Shown piece by piece: positions 1-12,165 of a stretch of DNA of 64,000 bases. The notes beneath the pieces were generated by a model, which saw only the letters and a program-made list of their open reading frames with translations, did not search any database and had not been told where the DNA came from. The DNA comes from Euonymus europaeus (taxonomy: Eukaryota; Streptophyta; Magnoliopsida; Celastrales; Celastraceae), in assembly GCA_963580455.1 (NCBI GenBank), contig OY756968.1, positions 4,687,544-4,751,543 on the forward strand. The letters are read 5' to 3'. The translations under genes and the position numbers were made by a program. Numbering within the stretch: the first letter of the stretch is position 1; each line of letters opens with the position of its first letter.

Positions 1-194
1 GTGGGAGCTTCGGGCGCGATTTCATGAACATTCTTAGCACTTATTGGTTGAAAGATTACAAATACTACATTGTTTGATAGAAGGAAATGCTAGGTTGATC
101 TTGACTAACAGTAGTGCAGTAGGTGCTCCATAACAAGCAGCTAATGAAAAATGTCCTATCCCAAGTACTTTTTTCGGGTTTTATACTTGCGAAA
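1..194. other. Left edge, 3' flank of the receptor-kinase gene
   Basis: No coding signal is seen. On the minus strand this lies just after the stop codon of the LRR receptor-like gene, so part of it is probably its 3' UTR. No clear polyadenylation signal was picked out. Confidence 0.4.
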
Positions 195-2186
195 TCATGG
201 TTCAAGAACTATGGATCTGTCTTTATAGACTTGTGATCTCTCTTGATCTTCTTCTTCTTCTCTGATTGTGTTGATCATGGCAGCAACTTGGCTTGCATTA
301 GGCCTGGCTTCAGGGGAAGGGTTAACACATTTTACTGCTACCTGGAGCAGGTTAACCATCCTTTCTTCGTTCGCGCCTTCTGATACGAGAGACTTCTCGA
401 AAACTTCGACAGTCCATTCTTCTCGGACAACTGAGTGAACCCATGTAGTCAAGTCCACTCCATTGTTCTGCACTAGCCTTCCAGTCAGTAACTCAAGAAG
501 AATCACTCCTAAGCCATGAACATCTGCTTTGAATTGGGTGGTTTTTGAAGAGGATTCTTGACTATGCATTGGCATGAGACCATACTCACTAATGCAAGGC
601 TCCATTTTATCATTCAGCAATATGTTTGAGGATTTCAAATTTCCATGAGCTATTCCATAATGTTGAAGCTCTTGATGCATGAATGCCAATGCCTCTGCAA
701 TGGAAGCTGCAAGGCCAAGCCTGCTAGGCCAGTCAAATCCTCTGCCTGTTTTAATTCCTGAAATATGCATATAGAACAGAAGAGTATTGTTTCATCAAAA
801 AATATCAACTCGTTTTAACTCGTCATCGAAGATTATCTAACGATTCAATTGACTAGGAAATATATGAAAGTGAGAGTCATATTTACCATGTAAAAGTCTG
901 AAGAGACTGCCATTTTGCTGATACTCATAAACCAGTAGCTTTTCATTTTCTGAAGAATAAAAAGCAAGAGCTGACAGTACATTTGGATTCTTCACTTGGT
1001 CAAGTCTCTGCATCCTCTCCTTGAAGTCGTTGCTTGAAATCGTCGAATCTTTGATCCTTTTAACAGCAAGGGTCATGCCTTTCTCGAGAATAACCTTGTA
1101 GAGGCTACCATGCTGTCCTCTTCCCATCAATTCTGCAGGAGCCCCGAGCAAGTCCTCAAATTTCAATCCATTCACCTCAGGACTAGTGAGAACTATCAGA
1201 GATGACGAAATTAACGCACTATTCTCAGCTGAATGAACTGAAATTTCTGATTTGCTTGCTTCTGTTTTGTACTCAGTGGATACAACACTATGATTGGTCA
1301 TACTATCATCAACTGAACCTACCTTATTTTCCACATCAACCTTCTTTTCTCCCTTTTTCTTTCTACATATCCTGAATACGACGCAGGAAACAAAGACCAT
1401 GCCCAAAATAACATATCCTGAGTACATAAGAATCTGGTCTTTCGAGCTTTTCTTGTCCCCGGAAGAAGATGTGCAATTTTTTGGCAAAGGAGTTCCACAT
1501 AATTGAGGATTACCCATGAAGCTGGTTTCAGTTAACCGGGCATGATCAGCTGGAACAGAACCAATGAAATCGTTAAAAGAGACGTTGAACTGATGAAAGT
1601 TGGAGAAGTCGAAATCCGGTATCTCTCCAGCCAACTGATTATACTGAGCAAGGAACACTATCAGACCAGAAATGGGCGATATATCTGGCAGGATACCAGA
1701 AAGATCATTGAATGAAATGTCAAGTTTTTTCAGATTACTCAGCAGTGGAAGTGAATCAGGCAGGGATCCAGAAAATCTGTTCCCACTTAACTGCAAGTGT
1801 GTGAGTTGTTTGCAGTATGCAATCTCTGCTGGTATCTGTCCACCAATGTCGTTTCCATCGAGGCCGATATATACAAGCGATGAACTCAAGGACTGCACAT
1901 TGCAAATGACAGCAGCATCAAATGTTCCTGCAAAGTTGGAGTTGTTGAGCAATAATCGCCTCACTAAAGTATTGGTCCGGTCGCAGACAACACCTTTCCA
2001 GTTATCTTGGCAGGGATCAGATATTAAATTCCATTTGAAACTTGGATCGAGCTGTGGCTGAGAGCTATTATCAGTGAGTTTTGAAATAAAGCTAACCAGT
2101 GAGCTCCTTACCTCCTCCACCGAATACGTGCCACTGAAGAAGCAAGAGCAGGAAATGCAGAGGAACCATAGCAGGATTGGCTTCAT
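195..2186 (-). CDS. LRR receptor-like protein with a degenerate (probably inactive) kinase domain
   Basis: Two exons, 2186-887 and 757-195, joined at a phase-1 GT-AG intron (CAT G|GTAAAT ... TTTCAG|GA), giving 620 residues. Visible in order: signal peptide (MKPILLWFLC...), a leucine-rich-repeat cap, about five LRRs of LxxLxLSxNxxSGxLP type, a membrane span followed by a basic stop (CRKKKGEKK), and a kinase-like domain. The ATP-binding lysine is kept (LAVKRIKD) and the glycine loop reads GRGQHGS. The catalytic HRD is HGN and the DFG position reads EYG, so phosphotransfer is unlikely. This matches plant probable inactive receptor kinases of the At2g26730/PRK-like LRR class, which work as plasma-membrane scaffolds. 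The open frame extends upstream to 2276, but the ATG at 2186 places the signal peptide at the N-terminus. No ligand can be inferred. Confidence 0.9.
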
Positions 2187-2276
2187 TTGGTTTAGCTGTT
2201 GATGAAAACATGCCAGTAGTAGTTTTGAATATAGAAAATGGAGTAATATAGATTTTGACATGAGATGTCTATTCAA

Positions 2277-2731
2277 CGGCTGGGATTGTAGAAGGAGGAG
2301 ATCATAAAGCTGGAAATTCTCTGTGGAATATAATTACCACCACAAAGGACTGATTCCACCATGAGGATTTTGTACTCTTTTGGCTTATCATTGCTGCAAC
2401 AGAAACAATGAACAATCCATTTGGCTAAAATATAACATTTGAAAACAAGGCAGCCGGCCGCAGGATTAGTAATCTCATGTCCTTGTCGCTGTGAAATCGA
2501 GTCCTGCACTGCAATGTTGTACAACTGATTTCCTCAAATCAATTATTCGCATTAAATTATTGAATTAGGCTTGTCAGTTGTTTTCACATCCTAGAAAAGA
2601 AAACTAATACAGTTAACCTCCCATTGTTTTCACATTCTCAGAATCAATAAGAAATCTTCTTGATAATCGTCATTCAAGAAAGAAATATGCTTTGCTCAGA
2701 CTATTACTTTTTGTGTTTGTCTGAATCTCAT
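2277..2731. other. Upstream flank of the receptor gene
   Basis: On the minus strand this is the presumed promoter and 5' UTR of the receptor-like gene. A short open frame near 2273-2524 shows no recognisable domain. No clear TATA box was picked out. Confidence 0.35.
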
Positions 2732-2744
2732 GCTGCAACTATTC

Positions 2745-2958
2745 AAGCACTTGATAGCCTAGCTGGTTATCTCTCTGGACTTAGGGCGTAAAGAATCTCG
2801 CCTTCTGTCAGGAGTTCGATTCTAAGCTGGCGCCACCATTTCCAAGTGGTTAACCAACTAGCCTGTCGAACGGGTTTGCATGTGCCCTAGCCCAACCTTA
2901 GTAGCTGTCCGAAGGGCATGCGTGCTGTTGTTCTCGGTTATAAAAAAAAGGAGTGCTG
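2745..2958 (+). mobile_element. tRNA-derived SINE
   Basis: An internal RNA polymerase III promoter is visible: box A TAGCCTAGCTGG at 2755-2766 and a consensus box B GTTCGATTC at 2814-2822, about 48 nt apart. The body ends in a short A-rich tail (TATAAAAAAAAGG) near 2940-2951. Flanking direct repeats GCTGCAACTATTC (2732-2744) and GCTGAAACTATTC (2959-2971) match at 12 of 13 positions and look like a target-site duplication. About 214 bp is a usual plant SINE length. The family is not assigned. Confidence 0.75.
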
Positions 2959-2971
2959 GCTGAAACTATTC

Positions 2972-3610
2972 TAGAGGGGTATAACTAGTTCAACAAATCT
3001 ATAACCAACCTTCTCTGCCCACAACCTTCAAGCTAATCATTTTTGCATGTTAGTCTACATAGAGTCGAGTATAGTTGGGTAAAGTATACACCATGACAAA
3101 ATCCTAAACAGGCATTAACTTTCTGTGAAGCCTCAGCATATTCAACGAAAACAAGCCTGGGTTTTGGGTTCTCTCTGTTTTTACAATTATATTTATCGGT
3201 CGGAGGTTTATGTCTGTACTTCTCCAACACTGTTTGATCCTCTCAAATACAGTTTGTCACAGGCGCTCAGGGACTTCAATGAGTAAAGTCTGAGCCTCAA
3301 ATCAGGTCAAGATCTTCCAAAGACAAGCCTCTCTTGTTTATTAATTTCCATCAACATTACTGAAAAGTAGAATAGTTCTCAATTCAAACTTCCAAATAAA
3401 ACATCAATAATATTCTATGATTCGTCCATTTGTATCAAATGTTACTGCTAAGCAGCATATTTAATAGACCCACAGGGTTTCCTGTTTTGGTATCACCTAT
3501 CTTTCATCACTGACCAAGCAATTCAAAATAGTATCGCGCAAGGGTAATCAAAAGGAGAGCTCGATGAGGCAAATATTTGAGATGTTTAAGTTGACAAGGC
3601 AGACAGGTTC
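2972..3610. other. Intergenic region and 3' flank of the E2 gene
   Basis: No coding signal is supported; open frames here are short and domain-free. The part next to 3611 is the probable 3' UTR of the minus-strand E2 gene. Confidence 0.4.
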
Positions 3611-6006
3611 TCATAGATCTGCATCTGCAGCAAAGCCGTCATTACTTGACGTGTCACTGACATCATCCTCAGTGATGTCCTCATCACTATCTTCAGATGG
3701 AGTGCTGATATCATTTTCTTTCTTCGCATAAAGCTCACAATATTCTGTGATCACAATCGAGCGAAACAGTCACTCATCGTATAACATTGCATTCTAGTTG
3801 CAGAAATTTGATACACTAAACAAGTGATGCAACAATACAACAAAACTATCATATACAACCTGGGAAAAATGACTGCATGGATGAGGTTCTTGAAAGACAA
3901 AAAAATAATTATAGAAGTACTTATAATCTCAAATACAACCCAAATGTCAAGATGCAAACACGGAAAAAGAATTTCACCTTTCACTTTCTCTTCATACTTT
4001 TTCTTGTCCTTCATCATCAATGATGCTGCATCACTATTTAATGGATCTGAAGGATTTGGGTAAAGCAGCAGCTGTGGTAGGAATACCTCAAATACATTCA
4101 AGAGGTCTGTAGATCAAAATAGCTCAGATAAGACATCACAAGTTAAATATTGATTATAAAACAAGTACAGTTAAAAGTGATATTCATAAATAATATTGCA
4201 CCATGAGACTTTTATTGCTCTAATTCTTATATAATGGCTAAAGATCAAAAGATCTGATCCCAGAAATCGTAATAAGATAAACACTAATTTTTTGCACCTA
4301 TTCACCGTGAAAAAAATGTCCACCAAGATCATAGGATTCTTCAGTAATAAATTATTAAATTCTTTTGCTATAGAAAGTTAACTGAAATTGGCCCATTTAT
4401 AAGTCAATCACAAGACAGAACATGTTCACAAGACGGAACATGTTATCTCCTATCAGTCGATTAAAACTTTAAAGAATATTTACGAAGTGAGACGAAATAA
4501 AAGAGACATGTCTCCCAATACTACATAGTATTGTCCAATCAAAACCTGAACAATGACCCATGTCAGGTTACAGGAGTTATAACCAGAGGCAAAAGTTGAT
4601 TCTGAACCATTATTCACAGTATATGTTAAGACATTACATATATTGTCTCTTTTCCCTTACTGGAGTTATATATGTAAAAGGAAAAAAAGAATCTACATAG
4701 TAAACTATTAATAATTTTTTGCATGGATTTACATAGCTGAATCCAAATACTTGGGATTCAGGCCGGTGCGGTCATGGTGAAGGTGGTCTTGGCAGGGCTT
4801 CTACTAGAACAAAAAGGCAGAACAAGAATTTTGGCATGCAAGAAGATGTTTGAGCGAATCAGATGTCCGCCAGTATTCTAATTTAGAAAAACAGAAAGAG
4901 ATAATTAACTAAAATTACCAAACATTGGACTCCATGATTGATTGATGACATCCAAGCATACAGCACCAGAGCTGATTTTTTTAAGAAAAGAACACAGTTG
5001 TCAGATGACTCAGATCAAACCTTCAGCTCTACTAAATATTTCAATGGATCAATTTAGAAAAAACAATGGTCACTATCAAAAAATTATGCAATATGCCAGC
5101 AATGCTGTATTACAAGTAGGAAAAAGAATAATATTGTCTTTACCTATCAAATGAGATTAAGTCAACTCATAATAATTCGAAGTTCAAAAAGGTGGATAAG
5201 TTCTAATTGATAATGAGAACAAGAAAAATTAATATATAGAAGATGAGTCTAGAGTTAACAAGCACAGGGCAATGTTAATCCCCAAACTACTTACATGTCA
5301 TCAACATTCGGGTGGAATATTTTATTCAGAAATCCAATGGAAGGAGATTTGTATGGGTAAGCATCTGGCAGCAACACATGGATTTTCCAAGCACCACCTT
5401 CATAAAGACCTGTGATCATCAAATGGCATTAAGAGACAGCAACTGAAAAACGAAATCATACATTGATTTGATATTTAGAATATCAGAGTTTCACTGGCCA
5501 TTCAAGAACACAGCCAAAATGCTAACTTGCATTTTTCTCCAAATTAACTACTCCGAGATCATTCGCAATTCATATCAGAAAACAAGGAAGAGGGGAGATT
5601 GAATTCTTAAAAATAATGACTAGATGCACACACAAAAAAAAAGTCTCGATGCTGCTTCCAATAGCAAGGGGTGGCTATAAAAATTTACTTTCTTTTGGAC
5701 CATGGAATTCCACAGTGAATTCATTGATTTCATCCTTGACTGGTTCCACAACATAGTCACGCATCATCCTTCAATGATAAACAAAACAGGGAAGAAAACT
5801 ATTAATGAGTGTCATCTGTATGAAAATAGATAGATTGAAACAAGAGAGGTATAAAGAAGTGACTGGCAGACATGTTTATGATAGTAATTCATATCAACAC
5901 CATATAATAACAGAAATTTCAAGACTGAGAGATTAACTGAAAACCACTATCAAAACACTTACAGTTTCATGACATCCATATCTCGTCTCTTACTTGGTGA
6001 CGACAT
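3611..6006 (-). CDS. UBC5-like: Ubiquitin-conjugating enzyme E2, UBC4/5/6 (UBE2H/Ubc8) type
   Basis: Six coding exons: 6006-5963, 5768-5689, 5409-5295, 4971-4919, 4106-3978 and 3744-3611, all with GT-AG junctions in consistent phase, giving 184 residues. The protein begins [15 protein letters not shown] and shows the E2 fold in order: [24 protein letters not shown], then the active-site motif [17 protein letters not shown] with the catalytic cysteine at residue 85. After that come YPNPSDPLN and an acidic, serine-rich tail ([11 protein letters not shown]) of about 35 residues. These features fit plant UBC4/5/6 and yeast Ubc8/human UBE2H, which accept ubiquitin from E1 and pass it on with RING-type E3s. 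The gene stands alone; neighbours are unrelated. All catalytic features look intact. Confidence 0.93.
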
Positions 6007-6040
6007 GGTTTCATTAATATATGTATCCTTCTCTATTCAA

Positions 6041-6817
6041 CCTGCCATGGCATCAGAAAATATCTTTTATTTACTGCATCTCAAGATAAGCTCAGATATT
6101 GAATGAAATTCAACTTCACAAAATAAAACCAGAAGTTCCATCGTGATTTAATAGACAAGCAGTTCTTTACTACTTCTTTTGCAACTCAGCCACTGCTAGA
6201 ATATTGCCTTTTTGTGAGAGACACAATAACATCAACGTCACAGGCAAATTCTGCAACCAACCAGACAGTCATTGGACTAGGAGAGAAAACAAACTATACC
6301 TCTTCGAATGACCCAAGTCAAAACTGTCTTAACAGCCTTAAAAGGTTATAAATATGTATAGTATTCAAGAAAAAGGGCTTTGTGTAATTCAAACCTTTAA
6401 TAATAGATAATGATCGGTTCAATTCAATGAAGCAAAAACAGAAACCCATCACATAAAACACGAATGATATTGCTTGGATGTCAAATTTTCCAAATTATCA
6501 CTCATAATCATGCTCTCATGTTCATCAAGCAAATTGTTTAATACATCAAATAATTAGTATTTCCCATTTGTTTATAGGATAATAGAATTGTCATCAGTAT
6601 AACACAAACCATCTCAAAAAAAATAGGACGTCTTAAAAGATTGATGTTATTCCCCAAGCACTCAAAGCTGCTTCACAATATACAGTGAGATCCCCTAAGA
6701 CCTCGCAATTGAATCAATCAAGAAAATCAATAACGTAAAACGAAGACAAGAGTTTTGTACGGGAAAGAAACCAACCGAATTCAGGAGTTGATCATTCGCG
6801 TGATCGAAGAGGATGCT
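6041..6817 (-). other. 5' UTR and 5' UTR intron of the E2 gene (inferred)
   Basis: On the minus strand a donor (ATTCG|GTTGG) near 6776 and an acceptor (GGCAG|GTTGA) near 6042 would join a short leader exon of about 40 nt to the exon carrying the start codon, leaving a leader intron of about 734 bp. The exact transcript start is a guess from the TATA-like sequence upstream. Leader introns are common in plant housekeeping genes. Confidence 0.45.
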
Positions 6818-6846
6818 TCCGTGAACAAAAAGAAGAAACGCTTCTG

Positions 6847-6852
6847 TTTATA
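6847..6852 (-). promoter_or_regulatory. TATA-like box of the E2 gene
   Basis: The minus strand reads CTTATAAACAG, with TATAAA at 6852-6847. It lies about 30 bp before the inferred leader exon, the usual plant spacing. Confidence 0.35.
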
Positions 6853-7334
6853 AGCAGAGAGAGAGAACACAGGAGACCACGTTACAGTCCATTGGGGAGA
6901 CGTGGCGTCTGGTATCCCCCATTTTAGGATTAACACGACCTCGCCTCGATTCCTACAGTCCTCGACTCCTTGCCCGCCAGATAAGTCTCGGAAGAATTAA
7001 AAATCAACGATAACAAATTGACCATTTTTAATGCTATTGGCTAAAATATTGATGATTTTCTTAATATGTACGCAGAGGGCATATACTAAGAAAATGTACG
7101 AACTCATGAGAGTTGGGTATTTATTTTTCGCATAAACTTGTGTGTGGTTAAAATTTGTGTGAGCTTATTTCCTCTATTGTCTTTCATTGTCTGGCTATTT
7201 TTCAACTACATACCTATCAATGTAGCTGTTAAAAAAACCTTAGAGCATCGCCAAGGTTGATTTTGTTGTGAGCCTTATGGAGATGTTTGTGAGTTGCGAC
7301 TCTGTCGTGGTTTGATTGACATAGTTATTGGGCT
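6853..7334. other. Intergenic region before the LINE
   Basis: Upstream flank of the E2 gene, then AT-rich sequence. No gene, RNA or repeat is supported. The left copy of the LINE target-site duplication follows at 7335-7349. Confidence 0.4.
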
Positions 7335-7349
7335 GATTTTGGAATGGTT
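7335..7349. repeat. Target-site duplication of the LINE, 3' side
   Basis: GATTTTGGAATGGTT is identical to 14568-14582. It abuts the run of T at 7350-7357, which is the poly(A) tail of the minus-strand LINE. Confidence 0.9.
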
Positions 7350-7427
7350 TTTTTTTTATGAGAGCAGACCTTGCCAGAAAAGCAAGGAAATACCACTAGC
7401 ATAAATAAAAGAGTTCAACTCCAAAGC

Positions 7428-10400
7428 TTACAAAGAAACTGAAAGTAAAGACAGCAAACTCAACCCAGTAGAAGAAACTAAAGCTTGATAGAAAGCAAGC
7501 TTAGCTAAATCATGTGCCTGGAAGTTAAGGTTGCTTGTGATCCATTCCCAAGAAACAAGCAGATTGTTAACAGAAATGAACTCTAAAATGTCATAGAAAA
7601 TAGAAGATAACGACCAACTAGGTGCCATCAAAGCATCCTTCAAGCTTGAAATGCATGATAGACTATCTGATTGAAGAGTCACAGCAGACCAACTCTGAGC
7701 TGCAGCAAGCTTTAAAGCATAAAATACAGCCAACAACTCTCCTTCTTCCGCAGAAGAAGCCAAACCAGCCAAAGACCGATCGAAAATATGCAAAGAGCCT
7801 CGAAAGGCAGCCACCCCAAGGCCAGATAAACCATGTTTAAAGGCAGCATCACAATAGATGTAAACAACATGCTGGTCCACACCTCCCCGAGTCGCAGAAG
7901 AAGGCAACACCATATTGGGGCGAGGCATAGAGAAAGCTTGAACCGTAATATCAACTCTCTGCTGGAAAATTTCAGTGCATTTCGCAATCAGAGGCTTTGG
8001 ATGATGGTGGAAAATCAAATTCCTAACTCTCCAAATTTCATCACAAAACACAGCAAAAATAATAGGGGCCAACTTCCTGTTAATAGATAAGACATGATGG
8101 AATCGCCAAGACAAACCTTTTTCAATCAAAAGCATGAGGGATGATGACTGAAAGTCTTCAATACTAATATTCCATCTAGAGCCAAATAGCACTGCTCGAG
8201 AATAAGAGCATCTAGTGAAGAGATGCATCGAAGAATCCTCATCAGATCCACAAAGAAAACATGGAGATGGAGACACATTTAAGACCGAAGCAAGACGACT
8301 TGAAGAAGGAAGTAAATCCTGGGAAATCCTCCAGAGAAGATGTCTAAGCCTCTCAGGGAGAGAAGAACGCCAAATAGACTTCCACAAGCCATTATCTGGA
8401 TGAGACATTGGAGAGAGAATTTTGAAGGCACTTTTAGTTGAGAAAATACCTTTCTTACTTGGGGTCCAAACCATAGCATCCAATCGAGGTGCCGGAAGGG
8501 GACGAGTCATACAAATGGGTTCAGAAGAAGACTCATCAAAGAGTTGACGAATGAGAGGCACATTCCAGGACCTGGAATTGGGAACAAAGAGCTGGTCCAC
8601 ATAGGAAACTTGGGCACGGCAATCCTCATGAAGAGGAATTGGAATCCCATCATTCAGGGAATTAATCCAAGGAACATGCCAAATAGCACTAGAATCTCCA
8701 CCTCCTATCAACGAACAAGAATTCCTCATAACCAGATTTTTTGTAGCAAAAATACCTTTCCATATGAAAGAGGAATTACAACATGGAGTAGCTTGAAAAA
8801 AGTGCTTCCCAGGGAAGTAGACACTTTGTAAGAGTCGAGATACAATAGACTTAGGATTAGAAGCAAGATTCCAGCCCAATTTAATCAATAAAGCCGAATT
8901 AAAATCCTCCACTTTTCGAAAACCCAGACCCCTATGACTTCTAGGCTTACAAAGATTACCCCAATGAGTGAGAGCTAAAAATCTCTTCTTAGCACAGCCT
9001 CCAGTCCACCAAAACCGACAGGCAATAGCATCCAGATCATGACAAATAGATAAAGGGATGCGAAAAGTAGACATCGTATAGGCTGGAAGAGACTGCACAA
9101 CAGATTTGATCAAAGTTGATCTCCCCGCTTGAGAGAGAAAACGGCTCTTCCAAGATTCCAGACGTTGGAGAGTTTTCACCTTAAGAAACTGAAAATCCTT
9201 TGATTTATTCTTAGACAAGAATAAAGGATTGCCAAGATACTTCTCCGAGCCATCCATCTGCGAAATATGAAGAATCTCCTCCACTTCCTGTCTTAAAAAA
9301 GAAGAAGTCTGAGGAGAGGAAAAAATTCCAGATTTGTTCATATTCACCTTTTGACCCGACCAAGAGCAGAATTTATCAATACAAGCCCCAATAGCAGCCG
9401 CCTCTTGAGGAGAAGAGCGGGAGAAGATGAAAAAATCATCAGCAAATAGAGAGTGAGACACATTCGGAGCATCCGCAGCAATCTGAACACCACTTAGATG
9501 ACCGTGGGCTTGGCTCTTCCCAAGAAGGCGAGAAAAGACCTTCGTACACAAAATGAATATATAAGGCGAGATAGGATCACCTTGACGAAGACCACGACCC
9601 GGATGGAAAAAGGGGCCCGGAGCACCATTGAGCAAGACAGCTAAAGAAGAAGAAGTAATACATTGCATAATAATATGAACCACCAGATCAGAAAAACCAT
9701 ATGCACGAAGCACTCTAGCAATGAAGGTCCATTCCAAACGATCATAAGCTTTACTAAGATCAAGCTTAATAGCCATAAAAGGATTAGACTCAGATTGGCG
9801 CTTCATAAAATGAAGCACTTTTTGAACAATAATCGTATTATCAGTAATATTTCTCCCTGGAATAAAGGAAGCCTGGAAAGGCGAAATCAAAGAGTCCAGA
9901 CAACCCTTTAAGCGATTTTCCAATATCTTTGAGATGATTTTGTAAGAAACATTACATAATGAAATAGGCCTGTAATTCTCCAGCGAGGTACCATCTTTGT
10001 TCTTTGGAATTAAAGCAATAAATGTCCTGTTTAGCTGAACTGGCATAGAATGAGACATAAAGAAATTTTGGACACAAAAAATTACCTGAGCCTGAACATT
10101 ACTCCAAGACTCTTTGTAAAAAATAGGAGGATAGCCATCTGGTCCAGGGAAAGTTAAACTACCCATCTTCGAAATAACCTCCCAAATTTCTTGAGCATCT
10201 GGAACTTTAGAAATATCAGCATTGAAAGACTCAGAGATGGACGGCAGAAACAAAGATTCCAGCTCCGTAGAGATCACTGGATTGACTGATTGAAATAAAT
10301 TACCAAAATAATTTAAGGCAATATTTTCCTTGTCCTTCAAATTCGAGTGCAAAATGCCAGCAGAGTCCTGCAAGGCCCAGATATGATTCCGTTTCCTCCG

Positions 10401-11501
10401 AATTAAGGTTGAAGCATGAAAGAACTTGGTGGATCGATCACCTTCCCGAAGCCATTTTTCTTTAGACTTTTGTTTCCAAACAATTTCTTCACGAGCAAGA
10501 GTCTTTTCCAGCTCCCAAGACACAGCAGCTTGAGAGGAAGAGGTGTCAAGATGAGAAGGCAAGCTTTGAAGTCTCAAGAGCTCCCTCTGAAGTTCCATTG
10601 TGCGATGATGACACATACCAAAAGATGCTCGATTCCACTGAGACAGAGCTGCTTGAGTATTTCTCTGGCAGTCACGCAAATTGCTATAAACAGAGCCCCT
10701 ACGATGATGTTTCCAGCTAGAAGCAATAATCGACTGACAGTCTTCATGACAATACCAAGCAGCCAAAAACCGCCACGGCCTGGACTTAGGCAAACGTTCC
10801 AAATACGTATCCAAAATAATAGCCCCATGGTCGGATCCCCATATGGGAAGATTTAGGATACCAGATTGAGGAAACAAAGACAATCAAGAGGCACTACAGA
10901 TAGAGCGATCAAGGCGTTCTTTACTGACTATAGAATTATTGCGCTTCCTATGCCACGTAAACATAGGACCAGAGAACCCCAAATCCACACCACCAGAAAG
11001 ATTTAAGAAATTTTGAAGACCCCTAGAGCCATTCGATGGAACATCTGAAACTCCCCATCGCTCAGCCGAAGTTAGAGTACCATTTAAATCACCAAGAACT
11101 GACCAATTATCTCCAAAAGATTGAGTAATAGACAGCAAAGAGTTCCAGAAGATAGAGTTTCGAGAATGATAGGGCGGAGCATGGACACAACAGACAAGAA
11201 ATTCCTGCTCAGAGAAACCCCCAACAGAGAGAAAACAAATCATATCAGAAGTGGCCCTGACTACCCGGATATTCAATTGCTGTCTCCACCACACAGAAAT
11301 ACCACCCTTCAACCTATCAGCAGACATAGAAGAAGAACCAAGGTAACCAAGCTTATTAGCTAATCGATCCATGTAAACTTCAGTAGCCTTTGTCTCCATA
11401 AGAAAAATAACATTCGGATTGTGTTTACGGATGTGATCCGAGATCACCCTCACTGCTAGAGGACGGATCGACCCTCTGCAGTTCCAGGAAAGGATTTTCA
11501 T
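7428..11501 (-). pseudogene. LINE ORF2: endonuclease, reverse transcriptase, RNase H, with one internal stop
   Basis: The frame starts at ATG 11501 (MKILSWNCRG...) and is open except for TGA at 10886-10884, about 205 codons in. The endonuclease shows SWNCRG, METKA, LGDLNG and, after the stop, SDHGAI. The stop therefore cuts the endonuclease before its catalytic SDH motif, in the same frame as the rest. Reverse transcriptase motifs follow: NYRPISLCNVSYKIISK, KLDLSKAYDRLEW, GLRQGDPISP, the active site FADD and KYLGNPL. A zf-RVT region has CFLCGSDEDSSMHLFTRC. The C-terminus is a plant-type RNase H (YCDAAF, EEGELLAV, LQSDSLS). The start overlaps the ORF1 stop as ATGA. One base change is the only visible coding defect. 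Confidence 0.9.
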
Positions 11502-12160
11502 GGAGAGGGTGGGGGCATGAATCGGCCCGCCTCCTCGGCCATTTGAAAATGCTGGACGAACTGGACTTTAACCTCAGACAAAGAGGATTCATCAACTGAA
11601 TAATCTGCAACATGAGTGGATAATGACTTAGAAAAGTGCACTTTTTTCCTAATATATGAAGAAGCTCTGGGTTTAATTCCTTGAGGAGCCGAACGCCGGC
11701 GCGTAGAAGAAACGCCAATACCCAGATCTCTGCTACCATCAGAAATCTCCTCTATCGCATTATCGATCTCACTCTCGGACAGAGTAGGAGAGAAAGGAAC
11801 AGGTAAAAGCTTTCTTTTTTTAAAACATGTGGACGGGCCCCAATCACTATCAACCGACCCAGATAGAAAAGTTGGAACCTGAAATTTGGGCCTGCCAAAT
11901 ATGGATGGGCCATTAGACAGAACATTCTCCATGTTGGGCTCAGCCATAGAAGTCGGCCCAGTATCAAGAGAAAGTTCGGAAGAACATCGAGGACTTTCTC
12001 TGTCCAAATCACTCAACTGGGACATCGCAGCAATCGTACAACCAAGTCCGCTCCCTTCTGACAAGAAAGACATATTACGTGCCGTGGAGGGCAACCCAGA
12101 CTGAGCCAGACTAGCAGTAGTAGGGTGGCTAAAAGAAACCATCCCTGTACTATTGCTGGA

Positions 12161-12165
12161 ATTTA
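12161..12165. repeat. Target-site duplication of the solo LTR, left
   Basis: ATTTA, repeated at 13493-13497, directly outside the TG...CA ends. Confidence 0.8.

Noticed and set aside
1294..2061. Plus-strand open frames opposite the receptor gene
   Set aside because: Antisense shadows of the well-supported LRR receptor coding sequence.
2273..2524. 83-codon minus-strand frame upstream of the receptor gene
   Set aside because: No domain, and the receptor start with a signal peptide is at 2186; more likely 5' flank.
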